A DNA stretch of 8,623 nucleotides, from NCBI GenBank assembly GCA_964520045.1, contig CAZFMJ010000095.1:1-8623 (forward strand). Direction: 5' to 3'. The DNA is from CAZFMJ01 sp964520045. GTDB lineage: Bacteria > Elusimicrobiota > Elusimicrobia > Elusimicrobiales > CAZFMJ01. The stretch's first letter is position 1. Every line of letters starts with the position of its first letter. The notes under the pieces are model-generated. The model searched no databases. It had not been told where the DNA came from and saw only the letters and a list, made by a program, of their open reading frames with translations. Shown here piece after piece: positions 1-6,571 of this stretch. The translations under genes were made by a program, and so were the position numbers.

Positions 1-39
1 TTGACAGAAACTAAGTATACTAAGAAACATAATATACAA

Positions 40-136
40 GGTAAACGGTAAACGGTAGATGGCAGAACAAAAACAGATACATTTTTTTTCTGTTTATTAT
101 CGTCTACCATTTCCCGTCTTCCGTTTACCGTCTTCA
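40..136. repeat. Inverted pair of degenerate 7-bp tandem arrays (GGTARAC family)
   Basis: The left arm (40-62) reads as successive heptamers GGTAAAC, GGTAAAC, GGTAGAT and then GG. The right arm (102-136) reads as heptamers GTCTACC, ATTTCCC, GTCTTCC, GTTTACC, GTCTTCA, which is the same unit in the opposite orientation. The spacer holds a 7-bp inverted repeat, AAACAGA (71-77) and TCTGTTT (89-95), around a run of eight T. The arms plus the inner repeat can therefore form one long imperfect hairpin, with the right arm about one to two units longer. The element ends about 20 bases before the start codon of the lyase gene. Function is unknown. The T run lies inside the loop and does not follow a GC-rich stem, so I do not call it a terminator. 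Bases 1-39 show nothing convincing. Confidence 0.8.
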
Positions 137-145
137 ATCTATCTT

Positions 146-151
146 AGGAGG
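146..151 (+). promoter_or_regulatory. Shine-Dalgarno site of the lyase gene
   Basis: AGGAGG lies 5 bases before the ATG at 157. It is the strongest ribosome binding site in the window and fixes the start of the downstream gene. Confidence 0.85.
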
Positions 152-156
152 AATAA

Positions 157-1101
157 ATGGAAAGAAAAAGCACGATTCTTAAGCGGAAGATCAACGAAAG
201 AAGGGCGTTAACAGTTGTCGGATGCCATGACGCCTTTAGCGCAAAAATTATAGAGGAATGCGGCTTTGAGGCGGTTCAGATAAGCGGCTACGGCCTGGCA
301 GGTTCATTAATGTGCCGGCCGGATGTCGGCCTTGTGCAGATGAAGGATGTTATGGATATGACTTGGAATATCGCGCAGGCTGTGAATATTCCTGTTATGG
401 CGGATATCGACACCGGCGGAGGAAATGCCGTTAATGCCATGTGGATAGCGGAAAGGCTTATTTCAATGGGAATAGCGGGCTTAAACATTGAAGACCAGAT
501 TTTCCCTAAAAGATGCGGGCATATGCACGGCAAAGAAGTTATCGACTCCGAAGAAATGGCCGGCAAAATACGCGCCCTGGCCGAAGTCAGGGAGAGGCTT
601 GAGCCTGATTTTGTCATTAATGCCAGAACCGACAGCTATGCCGTTTGCGGTCTTGACGAGGCGATAAGGCGCTGCAATATATATCTTAAGGCAGGCGCCG
701 ATCTGGCTTTTATAGACGGAATACGCACTAAGGCCGATATTCAAAAGGCCGTGAAAAACGTCAAAGGTCCTCTTTCCGTCAACCTTATGGACGGCGTGAG
801 CGGAATGAAGACAGAGCTTATTTCCATCCCTGAGCTTGCTAAAATGAGGGTAGGGAGAGTCAGCATTCCCGTAGCTTCTATAATGGTTATGCACAGGGCG
901 CTTAGAGATTTTTTTACGGCTCTCAAAAATTCTCCCACAGGTCTTTTGGAAGGCCAGACTCAGTGGGTCACAAGTTTCAGGGAATATACGGATTTTGTGG
1001 GACTGCCGTGGTACAAGGAGCTTGAAAACAATCATCTGCCCAAGGAGAAACTTGAAACAAAATACGGCAAGCAGGCAAAAAAAGCGGGAATTGTCAGTTG
1101 A
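157..1101 (+). CDS. Isocitrate lyase/PEP mutase superfamily protein, lyase-type (methylisocitrate lyase-like)
   Basis: A 314-residue cytoplasmic TIM-barrel enzyme of the isocitrate lyase/phosphoenolpyruvate mutase superfamily, whose members make or break C-C or P-C bonds of 2-oxo- or 2-hydroxy-acids using Mg2+. Visible motifs are the substrate loop ISGYG (residues 42-46), the metal-binding ADIDTGGGN (82-90; D83, D85), IEDQ (111-114; E112), the flexible catalytic loop PKRCGH (117-122; Cys120) and NARTD (155-159; R157). The KRCGH loop with its cysteine is typical of the lyase branch (isocitrate, 2-methylisocitrate and 2,3-dimethylmalate lyases). PEP mutases and phosphonopyruvate hydrolases lack it, so a C-C lyase is the better guess. 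The length is slightly above the usual 280-300 residues, with a lysine-rich tail. The start is set by AGGAGG at 146-151. The gene stands alone on its strand, and no methylcitrate-cycle neighbours (prpC, prpD) are in view, so the substrate is unresolved. Confidence 0.88.
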   Translation: MERKSTILKRKINERRALTVVGCHDAFSAKIIEECGFEAVQISGYGLAGSLMCRPDVGLVQMKDVMDMTWNIAQAVNIPVMADIDTGGGNAVNAMWIAERLISMGIAGLNIEDQIFPKRCGHMHGKEVIDSEEMAGKIRALAEVRERLEPDFVINARTDSYAVCGLDEAIRRCNIYLKAGADLAFIDGIRTKADIQKAVKNVKGPLSVNLMDGVSGMKTELISIPELAKMRVGRVSIPVASIMVMHRALRDFFTALKNSPTGLLEGQTQWVTSFREYTDFVGLPWYKELENNHLPKEKLETKYGKQAKKAGIVS

Positions 1102-1112
1102 CGGAAGCGGTT

Positions 1113-1341
1113 GCCCAGTTACCCGGCCACCCAGATGCCCGGAGAAAAGAATACCCAGCGGCCCATGTCGCCAGACAGGGCAGAAAGCGACAAAGCTACA
1201 AAACTAAGAACCGGGAACATAGATGTCTTCCCATCTGGTTACTAATCTCTTTCTGGGTTGCTGGGAGGTTGGAAACTGGGTGCTTTAACTGACTGGGTCG
1301 CCGGGTTGCCGGGTTTTCTGGGTAACTTGGCTGCTGGGCGC
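1113..1341. repeat. Inverted pair of degenerate 8-bp tandem arrays (RCCCRGNN family)
   Basis: This element fills nearly all of the gene-free interval 1102-1351. The left array (1113-1176) is in strict 8-base register: GCCCAGTT, ACCCGGCC, ACCCAGAT, GCCCGGAG, AAAAGAAT, ACCCAGCG, GCCCATGT, CGCCAGAC. The right array (1253-1341) carries the inverse unit, with cores CTGGG/CCGGG at 1253, 1261, 1276, 1293, 1301, 1309, 1318 and 1334, and weaker units at 1269 and 1326. The spacing is 8 bases with occasional 7 or 9. The middle (1177-1252) is not repetitive except for a small stem, AGATG (1221-1225) with CATCT (1232-1236). The arms are mutually complementary and could form a long imperfect hairpin in RNA of either strand. 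The element lies between convergent 3' ends, so a role in termination or 3'-end protection is possible but unproven. No T-run terminator is visible. Confidence 0.82.
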
Positions 1342-1351
1342 TTTTCCCCAG

Positions 1352-3103
1352 TCAGTCTAATATCTTCAGGTGCAGTTCTTTAAGCTGAGCCGCGGAGACC
1401 GAATTGGGAGCATTGCTGAAAAGGCATGCTCCCTTTGCAGTTTTTGGGAATGCGATGACTTCGCGGATGGAGTCCTCCCCGCATAATAAAGCCGTCAGCC
1501 GGTCCAAACCGATTCCGATGCCCCCGTGCGGGGGAGCCCCGTAATCCAGCGCGTTTAAGAGCATGCCGAACCGTTTGTCGGATTCTTCAGCTGAATAATT
1601 CATTAATTTAAGTATTTTTTCCTGAATGTCGCGGCGGTGATTTCTTATTGAGCCCGAGCCTAGTTCCACGCCGTTTAAGACCAGATCATATTGGTGTGAT
1701 TTTACTGTGCCCGGCTGGGTTTCAAGCTTGGCGATATCTTCTTCCAGCGGCGCCGTAAACGGATTGTGAGCCGCGTCATAACGGTTCTCTTCCGGCTTCC
1801 ACTCCAAAAGCGGGAAATGCCTGACCCAGAGAAATGCCCATTTCCTTGAAGGTTTAAGCTTCATCCTTGCGATAAGTTCCGTTCTAAGCTTTCCCATGAA
1901 AGCCGATGCCGTTTCCGGTTTATCCGCTCCCAGAAAAACGGCATCGCCGGCTTTGGCTTCAAAGGCGGTTTTAAGACCGTCTATCTCGGAGGCGGAAAGA
2001 AATTTCGCCGCCGGTGATTCAACTCCGGTTTGGCTGAATTTGAGCCATACCAGACCTTTAGCTCCGTTTTGTTTGGCAAATTCCACAAGTCTGTCCATTT
2101 CCATTCTGGGAAAGGAAGCTCCTCCCGGAACTTTTAGAGCGCGTATTTTTCCCCCCGAAGCCAAAGACTGGGAAAAAACCTTAAATCCGCTGGCCGCAAA
2201 TATTTCCGAACAGTCATGGATTTCCATGCCGAAACGCAGGTCCGGCTTATCCGTGCCGTATTTAAGCATTACATCCTCGAATTCCATGGATTCAAACGGG
2301 ATTTTTATCTCCTCTCCGACGCAGGAAAATACCTCCTGAAACAATCCTTCCACCACAGAGCGCACATCCGCTTCCGTAACAAAAGACATCTCCATGTCTA
2401 TTTGGGTGTGTTCAGGCTGGCGGTCGGCGCGGAGATCTTCGTCGCGGAAGTTGCGCGAAAGCTGGTAATATCTGTCAAAACCGCATACCATCAGCGTCTG
2501 TTTGAACATCTGCGGCGACTGCGGCAGGGCATAAAAAAAACCAGGGTTTAGGCGGGAAGGCACCAGATAATCGCGGGCGCCTTCCGGGGTCGACCTTGTA
2601 AGATTAGGGGTTTCGATTTCAATAAAATCTTTTGAACTTAAATACCGGCGTATGCAATGGGATATTTTATGCCGCAGGAGAATATTGTGCAGCATTTTTG
2701 ACCTCCGCAGATCGAGAAAACGGTATTTAAGCCGTGTTTCTTCGTTTACCGCGGCGTATTCCGCAACTTCCATCGGAAGGGGTTTCGAGGGATTGAGTAT
2801 TTCAATCTTTTCCGCCACCAGCTCCATTTCGCCCGTAGGAAGGTTGGGATTGACCGTGCCTTCGGGCCGTTTTTGCGCTATGCCTTCCGCCCTGATCACA
2901 AATTCGTTTCTTAGGGTTTCGGCGGTTTTAAATGCTTCGGCATGTTCAGGCCTTGCTACCACCTGGGTTATGCCGAATCTGTCCCGTATGTCTATGAAAA
3001 GCACGCCGCCGTGATTCCGCCATGTATGAGTCCATCCGCAAAGAACAGCCCTTTTTCCTTCATGCTCTCCGCGCAATTCTCCGCAAGTGTGTGTGCGCAT
3101 CAT
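1352..3103 (-). CDS. aspS: Aspartyl-tRNA synthetase, probably non-discriminating (AspRS/AsxRS)
   Basis: A class IIb synthetase of 583 residues, close to the usual bacterial length. It joins aspartate to tRNA-Asp in the cytoplasm. An N-terminal OB-fold anticodon-binding domain (about 1-105) is followed by the catalytic core. Motif 2 is FRDEDLRADRQPEHTQ (219-234), with PEH where PEF is usual. The bacterial GAD insertion domain follows, then the GGIGIGLDRL motif 3 (527-536) and the C-terminal FPKTAKGACL segment. His31 (RNHGGV) and Gly82 (RPEGT) match the residues that mark non-discriminating bacterial AspRS; discriminating enzymes such as that of E. coli have Leu at the His position. The prediction is that the enzyme also makes Asp-tRNA-Asn for the GatCAB amidotransferase. 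The start was chosen at the first of two tandem ATGs: it overlaps the hisS stop (ATGA) and has AAGGAG 11 bases upstream. It is the last gene of the operon. Confidence 0.97.
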   Translation of the reverse strand: MMRTHTCGELRGEHEGKRAVLCGWTHTWRNHGGVLFIDIRDRFGITQVVARPEHAEAFKTAETLRNEFVIRAEGIAQKRPEGTVNPNLPTGEMELVAEKIEILNPSKPLPMEVAEYAAVNEETRLKYRFLDLRRSKMLHNILLRHKISHCIRRYLSSKDFIEIETPNLTRSTPEGARDYLVPSRLNPGFFYALPQSPQMFKQTLMVCGFDRYYQLSRNFRDEDLRADRQPEHTQIDMEMSFVTEADVRSVVEGLFQEVFSCVGEEIKIPFESMEFEDVMLKYGTDKPDLRFGMEIHDCSEIFAASGFKVFSQSLASGGKIRALKVPGGASFPRMEMDRLVEFAKQNGAKGLVWLKFSQTGVESPAAKFLSASEIDGLKTAFEAKAGDAVFLGADKPETASAFMGKLRTELIARMKLKPSRKWAFLWVRHFPLLEWKPEENRYDAAHNPFTAPLEEDIAKLETQPGTVKSHQYDLVLNGVELGSGSIRNHRRDIQEKILKLMNYSAEESDKRFGMLLNALDYGAPPHGGIGIGLDRLTALLCGEDSIREVIAFPKTAKGACLFSNAPNSVSAAQLKELHLKILD

Positions 3104-4341
3104 AGTAATCCCAGCTCCTTCGCAAGTTCGCTTAAGGCCACGGTTTTTTGGGTTCCTCCGGCAAGGTCTTTTAAGGCGCAGGAAGATGTTTTTATTTCGT
3201 TTTCGCCGATTATAATCGCATATTTTGCCGACGCTTTGCCGGCTGAGCGCATTTGGGATTTCATGCTTTGGCCGAAGAATCCTCCGTCCGCTTTTATCCC
3301 CGCGTTTCTTAAATCCGCAAGCGTCTTAAAAGCTGTCCTGTGGGATGATTCGTCTAAGCTTATAACAAACGCAAGAGGGGGCGTTTGTCCGCGCTCAGCG
3401 CTGTTTGAAAGAGCGGCCTGAATCGTTCTGTCTACTCCTATAGCCCAGCCTACCGCGGGCACATCGGGCCCGCCCATAGATTTTATAAGCGTGTCATACC
3501 GGCCGCCTGCCCCCAGCGCGTCCTGCGAGCCGAGAAGTCCGGATTTTATCTCAAATACCGTGCCGGTGTAATAATCCAGACCCCGCACAAGACTGCGGTT
3601 GACTTTAAAAGGAAGGTTTGCGTCGGACAGCATTTTCTGAACGGATTCAAAATGCGCCGTGCATTTATCGCAGAGTTTCTGGCGCGGAGCGTTTTCAGAA
3701 AGGAACGGCCCGTCGGCTTTGCAGTCCAGACAGCGCAGCGGGTTGCGCTCCATTCTGCGCAGGCAGTTTTCGCAAAGCCTTGCCTTGTTTGCGTTGAGAT
3801 AATTCAGTAATTCATTCCTGAACAGTTCCCGGCATGAAGAGCATCCTATGCTGTTTATTTCAGCCGTATAGTCTTTAATGCCCGTTTTTTCCATTATTTT
3901 CAGCATCATGGCTATGCTTTCCGCGTCCGCGCAGGGATGGGGGTTTCCTATATATTCCGCGCCCAACTGCTCAAATTCGCGGAATCTTCCGGCCTGCGGC
4001 CTCTCCGCCCTGAACATATTGCCGATATAAAACAGTTTGACATGCGAACCGGACTGATGCATGGAATTTTCGATATAAGCGCGCACCGCGCCGGGCGTGC
4101 CTTCCGGCCTTAGGGCGAGATTCCTCCCGCCCGAGTCGGAAAAGGCATACATTTCTTTTTCCACGATATCGGTGGTTTCGCCGGTGGATTTCACAAATAA
4201 CTCTTTCATCTCCAGAGTGGGCAGCCGCAGTTCTTTATACGAATACAGGCCTAAAATATCGCGCGCCAGAGTTTCAAAATCCGTATAAGCGTTCGACAGC
4301 GGAGGGATGATATCCCTAAACCCGCGTATTGTTTGTATCAT
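3100..4341 (-). CDS. hisS: Histidyl-tRNA synthetase
   Basis: A class IIa synthetase of 413 residues, a normal bacterial length, that charges tRNA-His in the cytoplasm. It contains the conserved LRPEGT (77-82), motif 2 FRAERPQAGRFREFEQ (110-125), the HisRS-specific signature RGLDYYTGTVFE (253-264), GGRYD (279-283) and motif 3 GWAIGVDR (298-305). A C-terminal anticodon-binding domain covers roughly the last 90 residues. The insertion domain carries four CxxC pairs (167/170, 190/193, 204/207, 224/227), suggesting a structural metal site; most of these cysteines are common in this HisRS subtype. The gene starts 2 bases after the stop of the upstream ATPase and ends in an ATGA overlap with aspS, so the synthetases are translationally coupled. 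Only a weak GTGAG lies before its start, so it may depend on reinitiation from the ATPase gene. Confidence 0.97.
   Translation of the reverse strand: MIQTIRGFRDIIPPLSNAYTDFETLARDILGLYSYKELRLPTLEMKELFVKSTGETTDIVEKEMYAFSDSGGRNLALRPEGTPGAVRAYIENSMHQSGSHVKLFYIGNMFRAERPQAGRFREFEQLGAEYIGNPHPCADAESIAMMLKIMEKTGIKDYTAEINSIGCSSCRELFRNELLNYLNANKARLCENCLRRMERNPLRCLDCKADGPFLSENAPRQKLCDKCTAHFESVQKMLSDANLPFKVNRSLVRGLDYYTGTVFEIKSGLLGSQDALGAGGRYDTLIKSMGGPDVPAVGWAIGVDRTIQAALSNSAERGQTPPLAFVISLDESSHRTAFKTLADLRNAGIKADGGFFGQSMKSQMRSAGKASAKYAIIIGENEIKTSSCALKDLAGGTQKTVALSELAKELGLL
3115..3120 (-). promoter_or_regulatory. Shine-Dalgarno site of aspS inside the hisS 3' end
   Basis: On the minus strand AAGGAG lies 11 bases before the first aspS ATG and 14 before the second. 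The spacing favours the first ATG, the one that overlaps the hisS stop. Confidence 0.5.
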
Positions 4342-4343
4342 AA

Positions 4344-5852
4344 TTATCTCACTATCAACAAAGTTTTCAATGGAATGCAGATTATGCGGGGGTCAAGCAA
4401 AGATGTATCGTCATCTCTTGTAACAAGAATGCCGAATGACGCATTATTTGCCGCTTTCTCAAGAAAAACACGCAAGCCCAAGGTATCTTTAATTGCATCT
4501 ATTTGGCCCCTGTACTTAATTTCAACAGGAATCCTATTCTCTCCGATTGTAAGCACAAAATCCACTTCGGGCTCGCCGCTGCGCTCCGGTAAATGAGCTA
4601 AGTCTAATCCCGGCAGGGAAGTAAAGAAATATCCAGCCGCGCTTTCCGCAACACGGCCGGCCAAATCGTGCAAGTGCGGGACGGAATCAAGTTTTGCAGG
4701 GTCAAGGGGGATAACCTCCTGCAGCCAGGCGGCTCTTATGGCATGATCACAGAGACAGAATTTATCATACCCTTTCCGTTTTTTAATCCGCATTTCCAGC
4801 GGCTTTATCGCCCTGATAAGAAGCGAAGAATCCAAAAAATCAACATAATGTTTTATTCTCTGCGGACCTATGCCGCTGCCAAGCTGTGCATTAGCTTCTT
4901 TTGCCAAAGTTGCAGGATTCGGAGCCTGTCCAATCCAGCGGCAAGCCATGCGGAACACTTCGTTTAATAATTGTTTATCGCGTTTTCTGCCGCGTTCACC
5001 GATGCGCAAATCATGCTCTATCACTCTTCTGACTACGGTTTCATTTAAATGGTCCGCAATTTCCTGCCATCCCACATTGGCGGAAACATGACAGAACGGA
5101 TAAGCTCCCCTTTCAGAAAAAGCGGAAAAAGCTATATCGCGGATTTTAGACTGCTGCTGTCCTGTTTGCCGCACTTGTCGCCAAAAATCCGCTTTTATCC
5201 AGTCGCCGGCGCCATTATCTTCCTGTACGGGGTTTAGCGGCCCAAAGCCGCGCAAGGCGCATATTTCAGCCAGCCGCAAAGGGCCAACCTCTATCGTCTG
5301 TATGCGCCCGGCAAGGCTGTCTCTGCCTTTTTCAATACGCAATGCGGAACTGCCTGTAACAAGAGCGCGGGCGGCAGAACTGTCAACCAGCGATTTAAGC
5401 TGGACGTCCCATGAAGTCAGGTTTTGCACTTCGTCAAAAAATAAAAAAGCCGGTTTGCCTTGCTGAGCGCTGTCATTGAGGGTTTTGCCCAGAACGGTTT
5501 TTTCATACCAATCCGTAATACGCAGTATCGGCTCATCTTCATTTCGGACAAGACCCAGCGAAGGTATTTCGTCAAATTGCACTCTCATAATCCGGCTGGG
5601 TTCCACGCCGTCAGCAAGAAATTTCTTTATAATCTGCTCTTGCAGGGTTGTTTTCCCTATTTGCCGCGGACCCCGAATCACAATAATGGGCGCTATCGGC
5701 TCGCGTAAACGCGATAAGATTTTATTAAACGGCCAGCGCTTAAATTCCGGCACAGGCTTCATCGCGGCGCCTGTCCACCATGGATTCTGGCGCTTTATAT
5801 CTTCAATAAGAGCAACGGGTAAATTATATTGGGGAAAGAGATTTGTATTCAT
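4344..5852 (-). CDS. AAA-type ATPase with C-terminal DUF4143 domain
   Basis: A 502-residue soluble protein with the two-part layout of the widespread AAA_14/DUF4143 family. The N-terminal part is an AAA P-loop domain: Walker A GPRQIGKTT (61-69), Walker B FLFFDEVQ (136-143), a sensor-1-like LVTGSSAL (164-171) and AGR (181-183). A helical linker follows, then a DUF4143 domain. The segment EPEVDFVL (427-434) followed by IPVEIKY (441-447) has the spacing of a PD-(D/E)xK nuclease-like fold (D431, E444, K446). The NPWW motif near residue 23 is also typical. The cellular role of this family is not established; members are usually scattered accessory genes of prokaryotes, and I do not assign one. The start overlaps the stop of the upstream fragment (TAATG), with no good Shine-Dalgarno site, which implies coupled translation. 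It lies 2 bases before hisS. Confidence 0.93.
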   Translation of the reverse strand: MNTNLFPQYNLPVALIEDIKRQNPWWTGAAMKPVPEFKRWPFNKILSRLREPIAPIIVIRGPRQIGKTTLQEQIIKKFLADGVEPSRIMRVQFDEIPSLGLVRNEDEPILRITDWYEKTVLGKTLNDSAQQGKPAFLFFDEVQNLTSWDVQLKSLVDSSAARALVTGSSALRIEKGRDSLAGRIQTIEVGPLRLAEICALRGFGPLNPVQEDNGAGDWIKADFWRQVRQTGQQQSKIRDIAFSAFSERGAYPFCHVSANVGWQEIADHLNETVVRRVIEHDLRIGERGRKRDKQLLNEVFRMACRWIGQAPNPATLAKEANAQLGSGIGPQRIKHYVDFLDSSLLIRAIKPLEMRIKKRKGYDKFCLCDHAIRAAWLQEVIPLDPAKLDSVPHLHDLAGRVAESAAGYFFTSLPGLDLAHLPERSGEPEVDFVLTIGENRIPVEIKYRGQIDAIKDTLGLRVFLEKAANNASFGILVTRDDDTSLLDPRIICIPLKTLLIVR

Positions 5853-6085
5853 TATATTTTATGAACTTTTAATACCTCATCTCGATCTTGCGTCCACTCG
5901 GTATCAAAAAAAGTTCCTTCCCGGCTTTTTTTCTTAGAGCGAGGAACTGGAATAAAATATGCGCTTGTCCTGCGCTGTGCAATTCTTTCATTTGTAATAC
6001 CATCTTCGGTAAACTTAAAATGCCGAGAGGGTTCTTCAAACGGGGAATTAAGGATAGGATTCTCAATTACAACTGGTTTTGGCAT
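5852..6085 (-). CDS. Truncated N-terminal fragment of a helicase-type restriction endonuclease (probable gene remnant)
   Basis: A 77-residue ORF. Residues 5-68 contain the conserved blocks VIENPILNSPFEEP (6-19), HF (22-23), GIT (29-31), RR (38-39), SAYF.P.P (41-48), KKK (51-53) and FDTEWT (60-65). From memory these match the extreme N-terminus of the large type III-like DEAD/DEAH-box restriction endonucleases (the BPTD_3080-type family), which normally continue for many hundreds of residues with helicase and nuclease domains. Here the match ends around residue 68 and the frame stops nine residues later, so no helicase motif remains. It is most likely a deletion remnant. An independently maintained small protein is the alternative, because the reading frame is clean and its TAATG junction could drive translation of the ATPase. 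A weak CGGAA lies before the ATG. It is divergent from the response-regulator gene. Confidence 0.72.
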   Translation of the reverse strand: MPKPVVIENPILNSPFEEPSRHFKFTEDGITNERIAQRRTSAYFIPVPRSKKKSREGTFFDTEWTQDRDEVLKVHKI

Positions 6086-6108
6086 GTTTTTATTTCCGTA
6101 TGTTAAAT
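6079..6108 (+). promoter_or_regulatory. Weak candidate promoter for the response-regulator gene
   Basis: TTGGCA (6079-6084) and TTAAAT (6103-6108) are 18 bases apart and resemble -35 and -10 boxes, four of six matching in the -10. Transcription would start about 30 bases before the ATG at 6146. No good Shine-Dalgarno site precedes that ATG. The -35 lies inside the start of the divergent gene. Confidence 0.25.
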
Positions 6109-6120
6109 GTTATCATTTAA
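6103..6120. promoter_or_regulatory. 7-bp hyphenated dyad in the divergent intergenic region
   Basis: TTAAATG (6103-6109) and CATTTAA (6114-6120) form a perfect inverted repeat around TTAT. It sits in the 60-base AT-rich gap between two divergently transcribed genes and overlaps the candidate -10 box. It could be an operator or part of a back-to-back promoter. AT-rich dyads of this size also arise by chance. Confidence 0.35.
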
Positions 6121-6145
6121 TGGGGTTTTCTGAAAAGTTTAGATT

Positions 6146-6535
6146 ATGCAGAAACTTATTTTGGTGGCTGATGACGATCCGACCATACTTATGATGGTTT
6201 CTGATGTTTTTGAATCGTACGGCTATAGGGTTTTAAGAGCGGAAACAGGCTCGGAAGCCATAATAACGGCGCTGAATTCGCGTCCGGATTTGATTATAAG
6301 CGACATAAACATGCCTTCGGGATACGGAAGCAGTTTATATGAAAAACTTCAGCAGGAATCGTCGTCAAAGGGCATCCCTTTTATATTTATAACCGGAGTT
6401 CCCCTGCATCAGGCTAAAAAACTTATAACAGAATCTTCCAAAGTCGTTCTGATACTCAAGCCTTTCGACATGAAAACACTGATAGATACGGCGCAAAAAC
6501 TTTTGGCCGCCGGCGCAGATTCCCCAATAACCTAA
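6146..6535 (+). CDS. Stand-alone CheY-like response regulator receiver protein
   Basis: A 129-residue single receiver domain with no output domain, so it probably acts by phosphorylation-dependent protein-protein contact in the cytoplasm. The acidic pocket is VADDDP (7-12; D10, D11). The phosphoacceptor is D53 in LIISDINMP (49-57). The switch threonine is T83 (FITG) and the conserved lysine is K105 (LKPFD). All key residues are present, so it should be phosphorylatable. No histidine kinase, chemotaxis or output gene is in view, so its partner and pathway are unknown. It is divergent from the restriction-gene remnant and convergent with murG. The ATG lacks a clear Shine-Dalgarno site, but upstream in-frame alternatives would not extend the domain. 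Confidence 0.93.
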   Translation: MQKLILVADDDPTILMMVSDVFESYGYRVLRAETGSEAIITALNSRPDLIISDINMPSGYGSSLYEKLQQESSSKGIPFIFITGVPLHQAKKLITESSKVVLILKPFDMKTLIDTAQKLLAAGADSPIT

Positions 6536-6571
6536 TTCCCTGTATTATTTTCTGGTTACTACTCATGTAGG

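Noticed and set aside
1..33. Promoter with TTGACA at 1-6
   Set aside because: TATACT at 16-21 is only 9 bases away and CATAAT at 28-33 is 21 bases away; neither spacing fits, and the box sits at the window edge.
71..95. Rho-independent terminator at the T8 run
   Set aside because: The T run is inside the loop of an AT-rich AAACAGA/TCTGTTT stem; no GC-rich stem precedes the T tract.
481..1035. Long antisense open frame opposite the lyase gene, and similar ones opposite aspS, hisS, the ATPase and ftsW
   Set aside because: They are shadows of well-supported genes, with no recognisable domains or ribosome binding sites.
1098..1292. Short open frame across the octamer element
   Set aside because: It consists of translated repeat sequence, starts at a TTG overlapping the lyase stop, and has no recognisable domain or ribosome binding site.
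4318..4345. T-box or other aminoacyl-tRNA-sensing leader before hisS
   Set aside because: Only 2 bases separate hisS from the upstream coding region, leaving no room for a leader.
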